Assembly: GCF_003634935.1 (NCBI RefSeq)
Contig: NZ_RBXO01000001.1
Span: forward strand, 4,985,501-5,049,500
Reading direction: 5' to 3'
DNA length: 64,000 nt
From: Saccharothrix australiensis
GTDB lineage: Bacteria; Actinomycetota; Actinomycetes; Mycobacteriales; Pseudonocardiaceae
In this document: piece after piece, positions 51,244-61,700 of the stretch
Position numbering within the stretch: the first letter of the stretch is position 1
Layout: each line of letters opens with the position of its first letter
Made by a program: the position numbers and the translations under genes
Notes under the pieces: generated by a model
Database searches by the model: none
Told to the model about the DNA's origin: nothing
Seen by the model: the letters and a program-made list of their open reading frames with translations, nothing else

Positions 51244-53952
51244 TCAGGCCGGGTCGGCTCCCGCGAGCTGGAGGCTCGCGGGCAGCTCGGACCGGCGGTG
51301 GACGCCGAGCTTGCGGTAGACCCGCGTGAGGTGCTGCTCGACGGTGCTGACGGTGATGTAGAGCTTGCGTGCGATGTCCCGGTTGCTGTAGCCGAGCGTG
51401 GCCAGCCCGCCGACCCGGCGCTCGGCCTCGCTCAGCGCACGGGGGTCGGCGGTGTCGCCACCCGCCGCGCCGACACCCGCGGTCGGCCCCAGCGCCTCCA
51501 GCAGCGGCTCGGCCCCGCATTCGAGGGCGGTCCGCCAAGCCCTCCGGGCCACCAACCGGGCGCGGTTGGACTCGCCGAGCGCGTGCAGCGCGTGGCTGAG
51601 GTCGCCGAGCGCGCGGGCCAGCTCGTACCGGTCGCCGACGGCCTGCAACAGCTCGACCGCCTCGTGCAGGTGCGCCAGCCGCACCGCGGGCTCCGCGGTC
51701 GCGGCGGCTTGGCGCAGCGCGAGGCCGCGGGCCCGCGGCAGCCGGTCACCGGCGATGCCGAGCTGCGCGTGCGCCAGGTCGGCGGCCCGGTCCGGGTCGC
51801 CCAGTCGCAGCTCGGTCTCCGCGAGGTCGCTGCGCCAGGGCACCAGCGCGGGCGCGTCGATACCCCAGTCCCCCATCAGCTCGCCGCACCAGACGAAGTC
51901 CCGCCGCGCCGCCTCCAGGGCCCCGGTGGCGAGGTAGAAGTGCCCGCGGGCGTGGATGTACTGCACCGCGTACCGGCTGTCGAACATCGCCTCCGGCATC
52001 TGCTGCCCGAGCAGCCGGGCGGCCTCGTCGTAGCGGCCGCGCGCGGTGGTCGCGCGCACCAGCAGGGACTGCGGCAGGCCGACACCGATCCCCCAGCCGG
52101 TCGAGGGCAGGTGCTCCAGCGCGGCGAGCGCCGCGCCCTCGGCCGCCGCGAGGTCACCCGTGCGCAGGGCGATCAGGGCGCGGACGGCGGAGAGCTTCCC
52201 GCGCGCCGCGGGGGTGCCGCGCTCCTCCGCCTGCCGCGCGTACTCCGCGATGAACGGCTCGGCGCGGTGCACCCGGTCGCCGTAGACCAGCACGAGCAGG
52301 GACCACACCACGGGTTCGAGGCCGACGCAGATCAGCCGGGTGCTGCGCAGCACCTGCTCGGCCCGCGCCACCACGCCCTCGTCCGACATCCCGCTGAGCA
52401 CCGCCGAGAGCGCGGAGATCGCCTCCACGCGCTCGCCGGTCACGGCGTGCGCCGCTCGCGGGTGGCCGGTGGGCTCCGCCGCGGGCTCGGCGGCCAGCGC
52501 CGGATAGGTGCAGCGCAGCCACGCACGGGTCACCGAGAGGTCGCCTGCCCCCGGCGGGCGCTCCGTGCCGAGCACCTCGGCCGCCTCGGCGGCGCGCCCG
52601 TTCCACAGCAGGAGGCGGACCAGCCGGCCGGTGTGGCGCCGGGCCAGCGCGCCGGACCTGGCGGCCTCGGTGAGCGCGTCGAGGTGGTCGGCGGCGGCGA
52701 TCGGGTTGACGTCCCAGAGCACCGACGCCAGCGCCATCCGCAGCTCGACGTTGCGACGCGGGTCGCGGCACCCGGCGCGGGCCAGCTCCAGGCACCGCAC
52801 GGCGAGCGCGGTGTCCCCGCCGGCGACGGCGGCGCTCGCGGCGTCCTCCAGCACGTCGACGGCCCAGGGCTCGGGCGGGAGGGCAGCGGCCAGCAGGTGC
52901 CCGGTGACCACGGCCACCGGCGCGCTGTGGCGGTGGCGCAGCCGGGCCGCCAGGGCGTGCAGCCGGGACAGCGCGCTCGGCGCGATCCCGCCGAGCACGC
53001 CGTCCCGCGCGGCGGGGAGCCGGAACCGGCCGCCGTCCAGCAGTCCCGTGCGGTCGAGCTGGTGCAGCGCGGCGGGCACGGCGGCCGGGTCGACGGCGGC
53101 CAGCGCGGCCACCACCTCCGCCTCGACGGGCTCGCCCAGCACGGCGCAGGCCCGCGCGACGGCGAGCAGCTCCGGCGGCAACCGGTGCACCACCGAGGCG
53201 ACCGCCAGGTCGAACGCCTCACCGGGCACCACACCCCCGCCGCGCTGGGCCGGCACGGCCCGGTCCTCGTGGTCGTCGAGCAGCGCCCGCACCAGTAGCG
53301 GGTTGCCGCCGGTCGCCCCGTGCAGCCGGGACGCGGTCGGGCCGCCCCGGCGGCGCCCCAGCAGCTCGGCGACGCCCGACGGCGAGAGCGGTGCCAGCCG
53401 GACGCGCCCGCAGTGGGGGTGCCGCAGCAGCTCGGCGTGGAGCAGCGGGTGCCACGTGCGCGGGTACGCGCTCTCGGACAGCACCAGCATGATGCGCGCC
53501 GCGGTGAGCCGGCGGACGACGTGCAGCAGGCACTGCAAGGACGGCCCGTCGGCGTGGTGGACGTCGTCGACGGTGATGAGCACCGGTTCCCCGGCGGCCA
53601 GGTCGAGCAGGGCCGCGCCGAGCTGTGACACGACGACGGCCTCGGCGGCGGTGTCGCCGGCGGCCGAAGCGTGGCGGGTGGCGGGACCGGCGGGCCCGTC
53701 GCCCCGCGGGGACGCCTGGCGCAGGAGCTGGTCCACCACGGCCAGCGGCAGCCCGCGCTCGTCCTCGGCGCACGCGGCGGCGAGCACCCGCGCGCCGGTT
53801 CCGGCGACGTGCTCGGCGAAGGTGTGGAGGAGTTCGGTCTTGCCGCTGGCCACGGGCCCGCTCACGACCACCAGGCGCCCGCGGCCCCGCCGGCAGTCGG
53901 CGAACCGCCGTCGCAGCAGGTCGAGTTCGTCGGCCCGTTCGACGAGAAGCAT
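51244..53952 (-). CDS. LAL-type LuxR regulator (large ATP-binding)
   Basis: The 902-residue protein begins with an AAA/STAND NTPase (MLLVERADELDLLRR then Walker A SGPVASGKTELL), has a long helical TPR-like middle part, and ends with a LuxR helix-turn-helix (LSEAERRVGGLATLGYSNRDIARKLYITVSTVEQHL). This size and order fit LAL activators that switch on macrolide and type I PKS clusters. The ATG at 53952 follows GGGGAAGGGG and starts the conserved VERADELDLL block; longer options give low-complexity. It heads an operon with the cupin and a MycE-like gene. Confidence 0.9.
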   Translation of the reverse strand: MLLVERADELDLLRRRFADCRRGRGRLVVVSGPVASGKTELLHTFAEHVAGTGARVLAAACAEDERGLPLAVVDQLLRQASPRGDGPAGPATRHASAAGDTAAEAVVVSQLGAALLDLAAGEPVLITVDDVHHADGPSLQCLLHVVRRLTAARIMLVLSESAYPRTWHPLLHAELLRHPHCGRVRLAPLSPSGVAELLGRRRGGPTASRLHGATGGNPLLVRALLDDHEDRAVPAQRGGGVVPGEAFDLAVASVVHRLPPELLAVARACAVLGEPVEAEVVAALAAVDPAAVPAALHQLDRTGLLDGGRFRLPAARDGVLGGIAPSALSRLHALAARLRHRHSAPVAVVTGHLLAAALPPEPWAVDVLEDAASAAVAGGDTALAVRCLELARAGCRDPRRNVELRMALASVLWDVNPIAAADHLDALTEAARSGALARRHTGRLVRLLLWNGRAAEAAEVLGTERPPGAGDLSVTRAWLRCTYPALAAEPAAEPTGHPRAAHAVTGERVEAISALSAVLSGMSDEGVVARAEQVLRSTRLICVGLEPVVWSLLVLVYGDRVHRAEPFIAEYARQAEERGTPAARGKLSAVRALIALRTGDLAAAEGAALAALEHLPSTGWGIGVGLPQSLLVRATTARGRYDEAARLLGQQMPEAMFDSRYAVQYIHARGHFYLATGALEAARRDFVWCGELMGDWGIDAPALVPWRSDLAETELRLGDPDRAADLAHAQLGIAGDRLPRARGLALRQAAATAEPAVRLAHLHEAVELLQAVGDRYELARALGDLSHALHALGESNRARLVARRAWRTALECGAEPLLEALGPTAGVGAAGGDTADPRALSEAERRVGGLATLGYSNRDIARKLYITVSTVEQHLTRVYRKLGVHRRSELPASLQLAGADPA

Positions 53953-54225
53953 GCTGAGTCGATCCCCTTCCCCCGGACACGACCGTCCGCGGGCAGGGCA
54001 TCGACACGACGTTGACCCCTGTGGCCGCGTGACCGGTCCAGTGAACGTTGACGTACGCGCACCACGCCCGTATCGCGGCGGTGCCAATTCACGCCCGTCG
54101 AAGCGCCCCCATGACAGGGGGATTCATCCCCAGTATTTCAGTCGAATATGCCATCCGACCTTCTCAACGTACTCCGACGGCGCACAATGTGTCAACAGAG
54201 AACGATCGACACCACCGGGCCGCAA

Positions 54226-54272
54226 CGCGTCACCCTTTTGTCGGATATGGTTGCGCCCGCGTCACCCTTTTG
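54226..54272. repeat. 15-bp direct repeats upstream of the LAL gene
   Basis: CGCGTCACCCTTTTG occurs at 54226-54240 and 54258-54272, exactly 32 bp apart (about three helical turns). A degenerate third copy (CACCCCTTT) lies near 54293. They fall in the 441-bp gene-free stretch 53953-54393 between the LAL start and the next gene's stop, and could be binding sites for a regulator of the LAL operon. The rest of that stretch has no other feature I can support. Confidence 0.6.
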
Positions 54273-54393
54273 ACGTATGGCGGTCGTGACACCACCCCTT
54301 TCGACGGGTGCGACCGAGAAAGGGCATGACATCCGTGCGATTCGCCGCAATTCGGACGCGTGCGGCGGGATCGACCCCCGGAGGGTGCGCCCG

Positions 54394-55641
54394 TCAGCCG
54401 AGCCCGTCGCGCAGCGGCTCACGAGCCCACCTGGGCCAACCGTTCTCACCATTGGTTCCTTTGGTGACGAAAACGATGTTGTGATAGAATGTCAGGCTCG
54501 TCACGTGGCGTGCGGCGTACGATGAGGAATGCTCGGGATCATTCGCCCACTCGCGGTGGTTCAGCTCGTCGACGAGGCTCTTGAAGAATCCCGCTGCGGT
54601 CGACGGCGAGGCGCGGTCGACGGGATCGCCGCCGTAAGCGGGCCAGTACGAGGTTTGCAGATCCTCGACCACGTAGAGCCCCTCCTCGCGGACGTGCGGG
54701 AACAGTGCACCGAATGAGGTGAGCACGTGCTCGTTGCGGTGGCTGCCGTCGTCGATGACGATGTCGAACGGCCCGTGCTCGGCGGCGATCGCGGCGAGGG
54801 TGGCGGCATCGCCCTGATCTCCGCGCAGCGTCCGGACGCGCGCGGTGTCCAGACCGCGCTTGTCGTGGACGTCCAAGCCGAATACCAGACCCCGCCGGAA
54901 GTACTGCTCCCACATGCGCAGCGAGGCCCCGCCCGAGTCCGGGTCCGCATAGCCGCCGATGCCGATCTCCAGCACGCGCACCGGCTGCTCGCGGAACGGC
55001 CGGAAGTGGCGGTCGTAGTGCCGGGCGTACCAGTGGTGGTGCCCCCACTTGTCGGAGCCGAACCGGACGGCCAGGTCCTCCAGCGACGTGCCGGTGGGCG
55101 CGACCGCGGCGCGCAGGGCGTGCGCCGCGGCGGCCACCGCGCGGACCCGCGCGTCGAAGTCCCCGGCCACCGCCGCGGCGGGCAGCTCGCCGGCGCGGAC
55201 GCGGTCCACCCCGGCCCTGACCTCGTCGACCCAGCGCGGGTCGAAGTCCCAGCCGTGGGCGGCCCGCGGGTCCAGGTTGCCGTACAGCAGGGCGGCCAGC
55301 TCGACGACGTCCCAGGCCACCTCGGCGTCGGCGACCTCGGCCGCCGGACCGGGCCGCACGCCCGCCGGGCCGAACCGCAGCACCTCCCCGACCCGCTCCT
55401 CGCCGTGGTGCAGCGACACGCGCAGGCGGGTCCCGTCGGCGGGCGGGGTGACGCGGCGCAGCCGGTCGCGGATCTCACCGAGCAGCACCTCCGCGCAGGC
55501 ACGGGCGCCGCGGGTCCGCAGGACGCCGTCGAGCGCGCGACCGCCCGCGGCCGCGGCCGCGATCAGCTCCTCGGCGAGGGCCCAGCGCCCGACCGCGTCC
55601 CCCGTGGTGCGATCACCGATGTCGTCGCTGGCTCCGGTCAT
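54394..55641 (-). CDS. MycE-like SAM-dependent sugar-type O-methyltransferase (second copy)
   Basis: A 415-residue paralogue of the gene at 49489: the motifs VRVLEIGIGGYADPDSGG, FDIVIDDGSHRNEH and YVVEDLQTSY carry the SAM, Mg2+ and catalytic residues. The N-terminal 190 residues are only loosely similar. Two copies suggest two different hydroxyls or sugars. It lies 75 bp after the type I PKS stop on the same strand and may be co-transcribed with it. Confidence 0.82.
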   Translation of the reverse strand: MTGASDDIGDRTTGDAVGRWALAEELIAAAAAGGRALDGVLRTRGARACAEVLLGEIRDRLRRVTPPADGTRLRVSLHHGEERVGEVLRFGPAGVRPGPAAEVADAEVAWDVVELAALLYGNLDPRAAHGWDFDPRWVDEVRAGVDRVRAGELPAAAVAGDFDARVRAVAAAAHALRAAVAPTGTSLEDLAVRFGSDKWGHHHWYARHYDRHFRPFREQPVRVLEIGIGGYADPDSGGASLRMWEQYFRRGLVFGLDVHDKRGLDTARVRTLRGDQGDAATLAAIAAEHGPFDIVIDDGSHRNEHVLTSFGALFPHVREEGLYVVEDLQTSYWPAYGGDPVDRASPSTAAGFFKSLVDELNHREWANDPEHSSSYAARHVTSLTFYHNIVFVTKGTNGENGWPRWAREPLRDGLG

Positions 55642-55716
55642 CCGCGCGCTCCGTCCGGTCGGTGTGCCGCCGCCGCCCGACCCTAGGCGCGTTCGCTCGA
55701 AGCTCGTTCGAGCCGC

Positions 55717-58700
55717 TCAGGCCAGCGCCCCGGCGAGGTAGCGGGCCAGCGCCGCCGGCGTCGGGTGGTCGAACACGACGCCTGCCGACAGCTCCAGCCC
55801 GGTGATCGTGGCGATGCGGTTGCGGAACTCCACCGCGGCCAACGAGTCGAACCCCAGCTCGGTGAAGTCGCGGTCCATGTCCACCGCCGCGGCGTCGCCG
55901 TGGCCCAGCGCCTCGGCGAGCTGGGCGCGCACCACGTCCGCCCAGCGCGGGTCCCGCCGGTCGGGCGGCTCCTGGACCCGCGCCCCGTCCCGCGTCGCCC
56001 GTCCCCCCGAATCGTCCGGTCGCCCCGGAACGGGATCGTCGGGCCAGAACCGGCGGCGGCGGAACGCGTAGGTCGGCAGGGCGACCCGCCCGCCGCCACC
56101 GCAGGCTCCCGCCCAGTCGACGTCGACGCCGGCGGCGTGCAACCGCGCGAGGGCGGCGAAGGCGCTGTCCGCCTCGTCCCGGTCCGGCCGGCACAGCGGG
56201 ACGAGCAGGGCGTCGGCACCCGCGCTCGCCGCGGCGAGCGCGCTCAACGTCGCGTCCGGGCCGACCTCCACGAACCGCGTCACCCCGGCGGCCCGCGCGG
56301 CGTCCACCGCGTCGGCGAACCGCACCGGCTCGCGCACCTGGCGCGCCCAGTGCTCCGGTCCGAGCTCCCCGGCCCCGGCGACCGCCGACACGACCGGCAG
56401 CAGCGGCTCCCGGTGCACGGCCTTCCGCGCCTCGGCGGCGAGGCCGTCGAGCACGGGTGCCATCATCCGCGAGTGGAAGGCGTGCGCGACCCGCAGCCAC
56501 CGGGTCCGCACCCCGCCTTCGCGCAGCCGGTCCGCCAGCGCTTCGACACCCGGTCGCGGGCCCGAGACGACCACCGAGGCCGGACCGTTGACGGCCGCGA
56601 GGTCGACGTCGGGGGTGAGCCACCCGCGGACCTCGGCCTCGCCGGCCCGGACGGCGAGCATGGCGCCCGGACCGGGCGCCGCGGCCATGAGCGCTCCCCT
56701 GGCCGCGACCAGCGCGCAGGCGTCGGGCAGCGAGAGCACCCCGGCCACGTGCGCGGCGGTGAGCTCGCCGAGCGAGTGCCCGAGGACCACGTCCGGCAGC
56801 ACGCCCCAGGAGGCGAGCAGCCGGACCATCGCGACCTCGACGGCGAACAGCGCGGGCTGGGCGTACCGCGTGTCGGCCAGCGCTTCGGCGTCGTCGAGCA
56901 CGGCAGTCAGCGGGCGATCCAGCTCGAAGGTGGACGCCACCTCGGCGAGCGCGTCGGCGAAGACGCCGAACCGGGCGGCGAGCCCCCGGCCCATCCGCGC
57001 GCGCTGGGCGCCCTGGCCGGCGAACAGGAACGCGATCCGGCCCTCACCCGCGGTCCCGGACACGACGTTCGCGGCGGCTTCGCCCTCGGCCACCGCCGCC
57101 AGGCCGTCGAGCAGCGCGCCCCGGTCACGGCCGAGCACGACCGCCCGCGAGCCCCAGTGGGTGCGCGCGGTGGCGAGGGTGAACCCGACGTCCGCGGGCG
57201 CGAGGCCGGGCCGGGCGTCGAGGTGGTCGAGCAGGAGCCCGGCCTGGGCGCGCAGCGCGCCGGCGTCGGGTCCGGACACCGGCCACGCGAACGGCGGCGG
57301 CGCGAGGGGCGGCGGGGCGGTCGCGGCCGGGGCGGGCGCCTGCTCCAGGACGACGTGGGCGTTGGTCCCGCCGATCCCGAAGGACGAGACGCCCGCCCGG
57401 CGCGGCCGACCGGTGTCCGGCCACGGCCGCGCCTCGCGCAGCACGTCCACCGCACCCCGGTCCCAGTCCACCCCGGTCGACCGGGCGGCGGCGTGCAGGG
57501 TCTTCGGCAGCAGGCCGTGGCGCATCGCCTGCACCGCCTTGATCACCCCGGCGACACCGGCCGCCGCCTGGGTGTGGCCGAGGTTCGACTTGACCGAGCC
57601 GAGCCACAGCGGTTCCCCCGGCCGGTCGCGGCCGTAGGTCTCCATCAGCGCGCCGATCTCGATCGGGTCGCCGAGCGCGGTGCCCGTGCCGTGGCCCTCG
57701 ACCACGTCGACGTCGCGGGCGGACAGCCCGGCGTCGGCGAGCGCCTCGCGGATCACCCGCTGCTGCGCCGGGCCGCTGGGCGCGGTGAGGCCGTTCGACG
57801 CGCCGTCGGAGTTCACCGCGCTGCCGCGCACCACCGCCAGCACCTCGTGGCCGAGGCGGCGCGCGTCGGAGAGGCGTTCGACCAGGACCAGTCCCACGCC
57901 CTCGGCCCAGCCGGTGCCGTCCGCGCCCGCGCCGAAGGACTTGCAGCGGCCGTCCGCCGCCAGGCCGCCCTGGCGGGCGAACTCGGTGAACGTGCCCGGC
58001 GTGGCCATCACCGTCACCCCGCCCGCCAACGCCAGCGAGCACTCGCCCGACCGCACCGACCGCACGGCCCAGTGCAGGGCGACCAGCGACGACGAGCAGG
58101 CCGTGTCGAGCGTGACCGCGGGGCCCTCGAAGCCGAGCGCGTAGGCGACCCGACCGGAGGCGACGCTGCCCGCGGTGCCGGTGGCGACCAGGCCGTCGAG
58201 CCCTGGCACCGCGGCCAAGCGGGGCGCGTAGTCGTGGTACATGACCCCGAGGAAGACACCGGTGGCGCTGCCGCGCAGCGCGCGCGGCGGGATCCCGGCG
58301 TTCTCCAGGGTCTCCCAGGCGGTTTCGAGCACGAGCCGCTGTTGCGGGTCCATGGCGAGCGCCTCGTGCGCGCCGATGCCGAAGAAGGCGGCATCGAACA
58401 GGGCCGCGTCGGCGAGGAAGCCGCCGGCGCGGGCGTGATCGGCCGGCCAGCCGCGATCCGCGGGCGGTGGGCCGATCGCGTCGCGCCCCTCGGCGACGAA
58501 GTCCCACAGCGCCTCCGGTCCGGTGACGCCGCCGGGGTACCGGCAGCCCATGCCGACGATGACGACCGGGTCCTCCTCCGCCGCGCACGCCGCCCGCGCG
58601 TCGGGCGCGGGGACACCGGGGGCTGCGGGCGCGGGGACATCGGGCACGGGGGCCGCATGCACCGGGGCGGCCGGCGCAGGGCCATCGGACGCGGGGGCGG

Positions 58701-61700
58701 CGGGCACAGGGGCGGCGGGCACCGGGGCGGCGGGGGCGGCGCCGGCGGTGAGCCGGTCCGCCAGGGCCCTCGGCGTCGGGTGGTCGAACACGAGCGTCGA
58801 GGGGAGCCGCACGCCGGTCGCGGCGACGAGCCGGTTGCGCAGCTCGACACCGGTCAACGAGTCGAACCCGAGGTCGGCGAAGGCGGCATCGGGTCCGATC
58901 GCGACCGCCGAGGCGTGCCCCAGCACGGCCGCCGCGTGCTCGCGGACCAGGGCCAAGGCCGCGTCGGGGCCCGTCCGTCCGGTGGGCGGGGCGGTCGGCG
59001 CGGGTCCGGGCAGGCGCGGTGTTCCCCGGACCGGCACGACGACCGGGTCCGGGAGACCGAGCGCGCCGTCGAAGGCGGCGAGACCGGTGGCCGCGGTGAA
59101 CGGCAGCATCCCGGCGCGTGCGAACCGGCGGCGGTCGGCCGCGCCGAGCGCGGTCGTCATCCCGACCTCCCACGGGCCCCAGCACAGGGAGAGCGCGGGC
59201 AGGCGGAGGGCGTGCCGGTGCTCGGCGAGGCCGTCGAGGAAGGCGTTGGCGGCCGCGTAGGCGCCTTGGCCGGGCGCGCCGAGCACGCTGGCGGCCGAGG
59301 AGAACAGCACGAACGCCTCGACGTCCGGCAGCAGCTCGTGCAGGTGCAGCGCGCCGAGCGCCTTGGCCGCGAACACCTCCCGGACCCGCCGGGGCGTGAG
59401 CGCCTCCAGCAGGTCGTCGCCCGCGGCGCCGGCGGCGTGGACGACCGAGCGGACCTCCCGACCCCGCAGGGCCGCGGCGAGCGCGTCGCGGTCGCCGACG
59501 TCGCAGGCGAGGGCCTCGGCGCGCGCGCCGGCGGCGGTCAGCTCGGCCACCAGCGCGGTCGCGGCGGCCGGGCCGCGACGGCTGAGCAGCAGGAGGTCGC
59601 GGACGCCGTGGCGGTGCACGAGGTGCCGGGCCACCAGCGCGCCGAGGCCGCCGGTCCCGCCCGTGATCAGGACCGGTCCCCGCAGCACCGCGGCCGGGCC
59701 GGGCGCGGCGCGCACCAGCCCCGGTACCGCGAGGCGGCCCTCGCGGACCGCGGCCTCGGGCGCGCCGGACGCCGCCAGCGCCGGCAGCACGTCCGCGACC
59801 TCGGCGTCGCCGGGGTCGAGCAGCGCGAACCGGCCGGGGTGCTCGGCCTGCGCCGACCGCACGAGCCCGCGGACCGCGGCGGACGACGGCGTGCCGTCGG
59901 TGACCACGACGAGCTTGGCGTGCCCGGTGCGCTCGTCGGCGAGCCAGCCGCGCAGCACCTCGACCACCCCGGTGGTCACGGCCTCGGGCTCGCCCGGCGG
60001 CACGCGGTGCACGACCCAGTCCGGCGCCGCGCCGGTGTCTGGCAGGCGGTCGGCCCAGCGCACCGGGTGCGCCTCGGCCGGCGCGACCGGGGTCCAGCGG
60101 ACGCGGCTCAGCGACGTCGCGACCGGTGGCCGCAGCACGAGCGAGCCCACCTCCAGCAGCGGGCGGCCGGCGGCGTCCTCGGCCCGCAGCGACACGGCGT
60201 CCCCGGCGCGGCGGGTGACGCGGATGCGCGCCGAGCCGGGCGACCCACCGGCCCAGCGCACGTCGGAGAAGCTGAACGGCAGCAGTGGCCCGTCGCCGAG
60301 ACCGGCCAGCGCGGCGGCCTGGGCCATCGCGTCGAGCAGCACGGGGTGCACCGCGACCGGCCCGACGTCCGGGAGCGCGACCTCGGCGAAGACCTCGCCG
60401 TCGCGCCGCCGGACCGCGGTCAGGGCGCGGAAGGCGGGGCCGTGCGCGAAGCCGAGCCCGGCGAGGCGGTCGTAGACGTGCCCGGTGTCCACCGGCTCCG
60501 CGTCCTCCGGCCAGGGCGTCCCGCCGGTCGGCTCGGCGGGACCCGCGAGGACGGTGCCGGTGGCGTGCTCGGTCCAGCCGTCGTCGCCGCGCGAGCGCAC
60601 GACCACCGAGCGGGCGCCGTCCTCGCCCGGACCCGACAGCACGACCTGCACCGCCGCGCCGGACTCCGGCAGGACCAGCGGCGCGTGCAGGGTCAGCTCG
60701 CCGATCGGCCCCGCGCCGGCCGCGTGCGCGACCAGGTCGACGACCGCGGCGCCCGGCACGACGGTCTCCCCGCCGACCACGTGGTCGGCCAGCCACGGCT
60801 GCTCGGCGACGTCCAGCCGGCCGGCGAGCAGCCGGCCGCCACCCGGCAACCCGGTCGCCGCGCGGAGCACGGCGTGCCCGGCGCCGGTGAGCCCGGCCGC
60901 GACGGGGTCGGCGCGCCGGGGTGCGGGCAGCCAGTGGCGCACCCGCTCGAACGGGTAGGTCGGCAGCTCGACCGGCGCGCCGGCCGGGACGACTCGCGGC
61001 CAGTCGACGGCGGCGCCGCTCGCGAACAGCTCGCCGACACCGCGCAGCAGCGCGGCGTCCTCGTCGTCCGCGCGGCCCAGGGCGACCGCCGCGACGTGCC
61101 CACCGACCGCGTCCACGACCAGCGGGGTCAGCACCGCGCCGGGGCCCACCTCGGCGAAGCGGGTCGCGCCCGCGCGGTGGGCCGTCGCGACCGCGTCGGC
61201 GAACCGGACCGGCTCGCGCACCTGGCGGACCCAGTACGCCGCGCCGAAGTCCTCGTCCAGCTCGCCCGTCACCGCGGAGACGAGCGGGACCGCCGGCTCC
61301 GCGTAGGTGAGCGCGGCGGCGACCTCGGCGAACTCGGCGAGCACCGGTTCCACGAGCCGGGAGTGGAAGGCGTGCGCGACCGGCAGCCGCTTGGTGCGGG
61401 CGCCCCGCGCCGCCAGCGCCGCCTCCGCCTCGGCGAGGTCGTCGAGCGGTCCGGACAGCACGACGGAGGTCGGGCCGTTGACCGCGGCCAGGTCCAGGCC
61501 CAGGTCACCCGACAGGCCGCGGACCTCGTGCTCGGCGGCGGCGACCGCGAGCATCCCGCCGCCCGCCGGCAGCGCGGCCATGAGCCGCCCGCGGGCCGCG
61601 ACGAGCGCCGCCGCGTCGGCCAGCGACAGCACCCCGGCGACGTGCGCGGCGGCGAGCTCACCGACCGAGTGCCCGATCAGGAACCCCGGTCGCACGCCCC

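Noticed and set aside
51244-53952. LAL start at 54087 with 45 extra residues
   Set aside because: The extension is low-complexity, and a good ribosome binding site and the conserved N-terminal block are at 53952.
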